A stretch of 64,000 bases of DNA from Mesorhizobium opportunistum WSM2075. GTDB lineage: Bacteria > Pseudomonadota > Alphaproteobacteria > Rhizobiales > Rhizobiaceae. The position numbers were made by a program, and so were the translations under genes. Each line of letters opens with the position of its first letter. The stretch's first letter is position 1. Location of the stretch: contig NC_015675.1 in assembly GCF_000176035.2 (NCBI RefSeq), positions 1,302,001 through 1,366,000 of the forward strand, in the 5' to 3' direction. Below are positions 59,460 to 64,000 of this stretch, in pieces. Under the pieces are notes generated by a model that made no database searches, had not been told where the DNA came from, and worked only from the letters and a program-made list of their open reading frames with translations.

Positions 59460-60170
59460 ATGGAAAATATCGCACTCGCCGAACCGGGCGCGCAATTGTC
59501 GATTTGGGCGCTGTTCATGCAGGCCAGCTGGGTGGTCAAGTTGGTCATGATCGGGCTGCTTTGTGCCTCGGTCTGGACCTGGGCGATCATCATAGACAAG
59601 CTGGTTGCCTATGGCCGCATGCGGCTGGCGCTCAACCGCTTCGAGCAGGTCTTCTGGTCGGGACAGTCGCTGGAGGAACTCTACCGCACGCTTGCCGACC
59701 GCAAGACGTCGGGTATGGGCGCCATTTTCGTCGCCGCCATGCGCGAGTGGAAGAAGAGCTTCGAGAAAGGTGCAAAAACGCCGCTCGGGCTGCAAACCCG
59801 CATCGACAAGGCCATGGACCTGGCGCTGACCCGCGAGATGGAGAAGCTCGAGGGGCGCCTCGGCTTCCTCGCCACCACCGGCTCGGCCGCCCCCTTTATC
59901 GGCCTGTTCGGCACCGTCATCGGCATCATGACCTCGTTCCAGGCCATCGCCGACTCCAAGAACACCAGCCTTGCGGTGGTCGCGCCCGGTATCGCCGAGG
60001 CACTGCTGGCGACGGCCATCGGCCTGCTCGCCGCCATTCCCGCCGTCATCGCCTACAACAAACTGTCGTCCGACGCGAGCAAGATAGCGGTGCGCATGGA
60101 AGGGTTCTCCGACGAGTTCTCCGCCATACTCTCGCGCCAAATCGATGAAAAAGTCGCGCCGAAGGCCTGA
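59460..60170 (+). CDS. tolQ: Tol-Pal system protein TolQ
   Basis: A 236-residue inner-membrane proton channel subunit with three hydrophobic segments (about 25-46, 140-162 and 175-197). The family block is LGFLATTGSAAPFIGLFGTV, then IGIMTSFQAIA. AAGGA precedes the ATG at 59460. It works with TolR to energise TolA during cell division and outer-membrane maintenance. It starts the tolQRAB operon; tolR follows after 12 bp. Confidence 0.96.
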   Translation: MENIALAEPGAQLSIWALFMQASWVVKLVMIGLLCASVWTWAIIIDKLVAYGRMRLALNRFEQVFWSGQSLEELYRTLADRKTSGMGAIFVAAMREWKKSFEKGAKTPLGLQTRIDKAMDLALTREMEKLEGRLGFLATTGSAAPFIGLFGTVIGIMTSFQAIADSKNTSLAVVAPGIAEALLATAIGLLAAIPAVIAYNKLSSDASKIAVRMEGFSDEFSAILSRQIDEKVAPKA

Positions 60171-60182
60171 GGAGCACAAAAG

Positions 60183-60635
60183 ATGGGTATGTCCGTAGGC
60201 ATGGCAGGGCGCGGCGGGCGCGGCCACCGGCGGCGCGGCCGTCACCATGGGCTGATGTCGGAAATCAACGTCACGCCGATGGTCGACGTCATGCTGGTGC
60301 TGTTGATCATCTTCATGGTCGCCGCACCGATGCTGACGGTCGGCGTGCCGATCGACCTGCCGGATACGCAGGCCAAGGCGATGAATGCCGACACGCAGCC
60401 GATCACCGTCTCGATCGATGCCGCGGGTAAGATCTATCTGCAGGAGACCGAGATTCCGATCGAGGAGTTGGTGGCCAAGCTGCAGGCGATCTCGAAGACC
60501 GGCTATGAGGAGCGCATCTTTATTCGTGGCGACAAATCCACCGACTACGGCACGGCGATGAAGGTGATGGCCCGCATTTCGGCCGCCGGCTACAAGAACA
60601 TCGGCCTGGTTTCACTGCAGGAACAGGATCAGTAG
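60183..60635 (+). CDS. tolR: Tol-Pal system protein TolR
   Basis: A 150-residue protein. One membrane segment (MVDVMLVLLIIFMVAAPMLT) has the proton-channel Asp in VTPMVDV. A basic Arg/Gly-rich N-terminus (residues 8-22) and a periplasmic ExbD-like domain complete it. GGAG lies upstream of the ATG. It precedes tolA by 8 bp. Confidence 0.95.
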   Translation: MGMSVGMAGRGGRGHRRRGRHHGLMSEINVTPMVDVMLVLLIIFMVAAPMLTVGVPIDLPDTQAKAMNADTQPITVSIDAAGKIYLQETEIPIEELVAKLQAISKTGYEERIFIRGDKSTDYGTAMKVMARISAAGYKNIGLVSLQEQDQ

Positions 60636-60643
60636 ACAAGACG

Positions 60644-61801
60644 ATGAAGACCGGCCTCACCACATCGGTGATCCTGCACACGGCGGTGCTGGCCTTCGGC
60701 CTGTTCACCCTGTCGGCTCCGGCCGCGCTGCCGTCGGCCGATGTCGAGTCGGTCGCGGTCGATATCGTGCCGATGGAAGCCATCGCGCAGACATTGCAGG
60801 GCGACAAGAAGGCCGTGATGCATGAAAAGCCGGCGCCGTTGCCGACGCAGCGTCCCGATATCGTGCCGGATGCGCAGAAGGTCGGCGAGAACAGCGTCGA
60901 CACCGACAAGCCGATAACGCCGGAAGCCAAGCCCAAGCCGGTCGATACGACCTCGGCTCCGCCGCCTGCGCCGACTCCCAAGGAAGCGCCGAAGACCGAG
61001 GACGTGCCGAAGCCACAGGAAAAGCCCAAGCCCATTCCGGCGACGGAAGTGGCGCCGGCGCCGCAGCCCAAGGAAGAGGTCAAGCCCGAGCCGGTCAAGC
61101 AGGTGGAGCCCAAGCCGACGCCGGCCAAGCCGGCGCCGACCCCGCCGCCGCAGGACAAGACCGCCGCTATCGATCCGACGCCCGAGGTCAAGCCTGATGC
61201 GGTCGCCGAGGCCATAGCGAAGGACCCGCCGACCGAAGAGACCCAATTGCCGAGTTCGGCGCCGGCGCCGGAAGCGCGGCCGAAGCCGCAGCCGGCGCAG
61301 GCGGAGAGCGCCAAGGCGCCGGACCGCAAGGATGCCGACAAGCCGGTCAAGGAAGCGTCGTCCAAGCCTAAGTCCGACGACAAGCAGTTCAACGCCGACG
61401 AAATCTCTGCTCTCCTCGACAAGCAGAAGCCGTCCGGCGGCGGTGCCAAGCGTTCGACCCAGCAAGCCTCGCTCGGCGGTGACAAGGATCAGGGCCAGAA
61501 GCTCTCGAAGTCCGAACAGGGGGCTCTGGAAAGCCAGCTGGGTGGCTGCTGGACGCTGCCGGCCGGGCTGGAAGGCTCGGAGAGTTTCGTCGTGGTGGTG
61601 CGCTTCAACCTGGACAACTCCGGCAAGCTCGATGGTCGTCCGTCCGTAGAAAAATCGAGCGGCAACCGGCAGTTCGATGAGAGCGCGGTCCGTGCGGTGC
61701 AGAAATGCGACGTGGCCGGGCTGCAGGTTCCCGCCGGCAAGCAAGACATCTGGAATGACATCCGGGTCACCTTCGATCCAAGGGAAATGCTCGGCCTCTA
61801 G
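60644..61801 (+). CDS. tolA: Tol-Pal system protein TolA
   Basis: A 385-residue periplasm-spanning protein. The N-terminal membrane anchor (TTSVILHTAVLAFGLFTLSA) is followed by a Pro/Lys/Glu-rich stretch of about 220 residues instead of the long Ala-rich helix of enterobacterial TolA, and by a C-terminal TolA/TonB-like domain (LGGCWTLPAGLEGSESFVVV, then SAVRAVQKCDVAGL) with two cysteines. The anchoring and extension by proline-rich sequence recalls TonB. It links the TolQR motor to TolB/Pal. Confidence 0.88.
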   Translation: MKTGLTTSVILHTAVLAFGLFTLSAPAALPSADVESVAVDIVPMEAIAQTLQGDKKAVMHEKPAPLPTQRPDIVPDAQKVGENSVDTDKPITPEAKPKPVDTTSAPPPAPTPKEAPKTEDVPKPQEKPKPIPATEVAPAPQPKEEVKPEPVKQVEPKPTPAKPAPTPPPQDKTAAIDPTPEVKPDAVAEAIAKDPPTEETQLPSSAPAPEARPKPQPAQAESAKAPDRKDADKPVKEASSKPKSDDKQFNADEISALLDKQKPSGGGAKRSTQQASLGGDKDQGQKLSKSEQGALESQLGGCWTLPAGLEGSESFVVVVRFNLDNSGKLDGRPSVEKSSGNRQFDESAVRAVQKCDVAGLQVPAGKQDIWNDIRVTFDPREMLGL

Positions 61802-61840
61802 GCCCGGTTATCCGAAAATCAGTATGAGAAGCGAGAAGAC

Positions 61841-63151
61841 ATGAAATCAATCCTCAAGCCGCTCCTGATGGTCGCAGCGATGGCGATGGGAATGACCGCC
61901 GCCAGCACGCTGCCGGCGCTGGCGCTGGTCGAGCTCAACGTCAACAAGGGCAATGTCGAGCCGTTGCCGATCGCCATCACGGATTTCCAGGGCGGCGATG
62001 CGCTTGGTGCCCAGATCTCGCAAATCATCACCGCCGATCTCAAGCGCTCCGGCTTGTTCGCGCCGATCGACAAGAGTGCCTTCATCGAGAAGATCTCGAA
62101 CCCGGATGCCGCACCCCGCTTCGACGACTGGAAGGTGATCAACGCGCAGGCGCTGGTCACCGGCAGCGTCAGCAAGGAGGCCGATGGGCGCATCCGCGCT
62201 CAGTACCGGTTGTGGGATACTTTTGCCGGCCAGCAGATGTCGGGCGAGCAGTTCTTCGCCAACGACGCCAACCAGCGTCGTGTCGCCCACATCATTGCCG
62301 ACGCCATCTACGAGCGGCTGACCGGCGAGAAGGGCTATTTCGACACGCGCGTCGTCTTCATCGACGAGTCCGGCGCCAAGAACGCGCGCAAGAAGCGCCT
62401 TGCCATCATGGACCAGGACGGCGCCAACGTCCGTTACCTCTCGGACGGCCGGTCGATCGTGCTGACGCCGCGCTTCTCGCCGAACCGGCAAGAGATCACC
62501 TACATGTCCTATGAAAGCGGCCAGCCGCGGGTCTATCTCCTGCAGATCGAGACCGGGCAGCGCGAACTCGTCGGCAACTTCCCCGGCATGACGTTCGCGC
62601 CGCGCTTCTCGCCCGACGGCCAGAAGGTGATCATGAGCCTGCTGCGCGACGACGGCAATTCCAACATCTTCGCCATGGATCTGCGCAGCCGCTCGACGAC
62701 GCGGCTGACCAACTCGACCGCCATCGACACCTCGCCTTCCTATTCGCCGGACGGCAGCAAGGTCGTGTTCACATCCGACCGCGGCGGCCGCGCGCAGATC
62801 TACGTGATGGGCGCGGACGGCTCCGGCCAGACCCGCATCTCCTTCGGCGACGGCGTCTATTCGACGCCGGTGTGGTCGCCGCGCGGTGACCTCATCGCCT
62901 TCACCAAGCAGACCGGCGGCGAATTCCAGATCGGCGTCATGAAGACCGACGGTTCGGGCGAGCGCATCCTGTCGTCGGGCTTCCAGCAGGAAGGGCCGAC
63001 TTGGGCGCCGAACGGCCGCGTCCTGATGTTCTTCCGCGACGCCAATGGCGGTCCGAAACTCATTTCGGTCGATCTCACCGGCCGCAACGAGCAGCCGATC
63101 CCGACTTCGAATTTTGCGTCCGATCCGGCCTGGTCGCCGCTGCTTGAGTAG
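61841..63151 (+). CDS. tolB: Tol-Pal system protein TolB
   Basis: A 436-residue periplasmic protein with a signal peptide ([20 protein letters not shown], cleavage near ALA). The N-terminal domain (to about 165) is followed by a six-bladed beta-propeller built of WD-like repeats ([40 protein letters not shown]). It binds Pal and the TolA C-terminus. Its stop codon is followed immediately by the tandem repeats at 63153. Confidence 0.96.
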   Translation: MKSILKPLLMVAAMAMGMTAASTLPALALVELNVNKGNVEPLPIAITDFQGGDALGAQISQIITADLKRSGLFAPIDKSAFIEKISNPDAAPRFDDWKVINAQALVTGSVSKEADGRIRAQYRLWDTFAGQQMSGEQFFANDANQRRVAHIIADAIYERLTGEKGYFDTRVVFIDESGAKNARKKRLAIMDQDGANVRYLSDGRSIVLTPRFSPNRQEITYMSYESGQPRVYLLQIETGQRELVGNFPGMTFAPRFSPDGQKVIMSLLRDDGNSNIFAMDLRSRSTTRLTNSTAIDTSPSYSPDGSKVVFTSDRGGRAQIYVMGADGSGQTRISFGDGVYSTPVWSPRGDLIAFTKQTGGEFQIGVMKTDGSGERILSSGFQQEGPTWAPNGRVLMFFRDANGGPKLISVDLTGRNEQPIPTSNFASDPAWSPLLE

Positions 63152-63152
63152 G

Positions 63153-63205
63153 GGAATTGAAGAACCGAGGAATTGAAGAACTGAGGAATTGAAGAACTGG
63201 GGAAT
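63153..63205. repeat. Three 16-bp tandem repeats (GGAATTGAAGAAC-type)
   Basis: Three tandem units at 63153-63168, 63169-63184 and 63185-63200 (GGAATTGAAGAAC followed by CGA, TGA or TGG) and a partial fourth. An inverted copy lies at 63607-63636 on the other side of the broken gene. Confidence 0.85.
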
Positions 63206-63594
63206 GGAGAAGCAGGGAGGCTACGTTGGGCGCGCCAAGGACCTCGAGGTCTACAAGCGGGCCTATGCTGTTTCTCTCGAGATTCACAAAGCCACCCTTG
63301 CCTTTCCAAAGATCGAGCAATATGCGCTCGCCGATCAATTGCGCCGATCAATTGCGCCGTTCGAGCAAGGCGATCTGCGCCAATCTGGCTGAGGGGTTTG
63401 CCAAACAACCTCACTCCAAAGCTGAATTCGCGCGGTTCATTTCAATGGCGATGGGATCATGCAGCGAGGTGGAGACGTGGATTTCCTACGCATCCGACCT
63501 TGAGTACATCTCGAAGACACAACTCGACAGGTGGCAGCAGTTCTATAGCCATATCTACGGGATGCTGGTGAATCTCAGAGCAGCGCTGAAGTGA
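63204..63594 (+). pseudogene. Four-helix-bundle (S23-type) gene broken by 13-bp duplication
   Basis: The first frame reads MEKQGGYVGRAKDLEVYKRA, then YAVSLEIHKATLAFPKIEQY and ALADQLRRS. After a frame change the gene continues SSKAICANLAEGFAKQPHSK, then AEFARFISMAMGSCSEVETW and ends VNLRAALK. Both halves match one family of small four-helix-bundle proteins. The cause is visible: GATCAATTGCGCC occurs twice in direct tandem (63333-63345 and 63346-63358). Removing one copy restores ADQLRRSSKAICANLAEG as one frame of about 125 residues. Start is ATG 63204. The unit is flanked by inverted repeats. Members of this family are often encoded inside rRNA intervening sequences; here the gene sits between tolB and pal. 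Confidence 0.88.
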
Positions 63595-63606
63595 CCTCTT
63601 TCTCCA

Positions 63607-63636
63607 ACTCTTCAATTCTCCAGTTCTTCAATTCCC
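63607..63636. repeat. Inverted copy of the 16-bp repeats
   Basis: On the minus strand this reads GGGGAATTGAAGAACTGGAG, then AATTGAAGA, matching the units at 63153-63200. Together they bracket the four-helix-bundle pseudogene with terminal inverted repeats of about 30 bp. Confidence 0.8.
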
Positions 63637-63840
63637 CTTTTTCCACGCCTTCGTCGCGTTTTGGCCGTATTTCCGCCTAGGGTCCGCGCCAATTGTGACC
63701 CCGGGGATGACAGCTGCGGACGGGTAGCTAAACCTAATATTAACCGTGTTTCTTGAATGCCGGTTAACCCAAACGTGGTTACTGGGTGATCAACGAAATC
63801 ACTCGAATACGATCACTCGAAATACGAAGGAGAGGCGGCA

Positions 63841-64000
63841 TGGGCCGTATCGCAGCACTTACCAGAAACCCGGTCATGATCGCGCTGGTGGCGATGCTCG
63901 CCATCGCCGGTTGCGCCTCGAAGAAGACGCCGAACAGCGCCGCTGATCTCGGCCTCAACGGCGCGGGTGCCGCAACGCCCGGCTCGGCGCAGGACTTCAC
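63841..64000 (+). CDS. pal: Peptidoglycan-associated lipoprotein Pal (5' part)
   Basis: The first 53 residues are inside the window. The N-terminus MGRIAALTRNPVMIALVAML, then AIAGC (lipobox, LAIAGC), is followed by a Ser/Ala/Gly-rich linker. AAGGAG stands eight bases before the ATG. The OmpA-like domain lies beyond the window. Its place after tolB, although 689 bp away because of the inserted gene, supports the call. The 63595-63840 stretch holds the repeats and probably a separate pal promoter. Confidence 0.85.

Overview
The window looks like a chromosomal segment of a GC-rich alphaproteobacterium of the Hyphomicrobiales, most probably Mesorhizobium or a close relative. This is inferred from gene content: a gapR (DUF2312) nucleoid protein gene, an rcdA-like (DUF1465) gene with CtrA-type TTAA-N7-TTAA sites, 6S RNA upstream of a 5-formyltetrahydrofolate cyclo-ligase gene, ruvCAB and tolQRAB-pal, a large liv transporter operon, and several families of short palindromic intergenic repeats. 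No rRNA, tRNA, CRISPR array, prophage or intact insertion sequence was seen.

Layout. 1-7.8 kb: end of a GreA/GreB-like gene, a D-amino-acid dehydrogenase-like gene, a two-gene lipoprotein operon pairing a phospholipase A2-like with a phospholipase D-like protein, a LysR regulator and methylmalonate-semialdehyde dehydrogenase (mmsA). 7.8-11.8 kb: a compact 4-hydroxyproline catabolic cluster (GntR regulator, pyrroline-hydroxycarboxylate deaminase, FAD-dependent D-hydroxyproline oxidoreductase, hydroxyproline epimerase) with perfect palindromic operators. 12.2-18.7 kb: branched-chain amino acid ABC transporter (livH, livM, a livG carrying an extra C-terminal helix-hairpin-helix domain, livF, a small membrane protein gene, livK). 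18.9-22.8 kb: pyruvate carboxylase and gapR. 23-34.7 kb: mixed housekeeping and accessory genes (msrB, a VWA protein and a MoxR ATPase separated by a LysR/MFS exporter pair, 6S RNA, 5-FCL, YmdB-like phosphodiesterase, TerC, a BrnT/BrnA toxin-antitoxin pair, and an ArsR-controlled SRPBCC/VOC cluster). 34.8-52.9 kb: yebC, an Rdx-type protein, TetR/DUF1772, rpmE, an MsbA-like exporter, M32 carboxypeptidase, a MotA/MotB-like pair, TrhA, suhB, efp, a Sel1 protein, a ThiE-like protein, Lrp with a divergent DMT exporter, a methyltransferase and TSUP.

53-64 kb is the conserved core: a regulatory intergenic region with two perfect CtrA-type sites and a terminator that no + strand gene explains (candidate small RNA), then rcdA, ruvCAB, a Tat-exported phosphoesterase, a GH5 glycosidase, ybgC, tolQRAB and the start of pal. 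Between tolB and pal lies a four-helix-bundle gene broken by an exact 13-bp tandem duplication and flanked by inverted repeats.

Regulation is unusually readable. Divergent regulator/target pairs (GntR, LysR/MFS, ArsR, TetR, Lrp) each have an inverted repeat in the shared intergenic space, and BrnTA has a palindrome in its promoter. All functions are inferred from sequence motifs and context; no database search was run.
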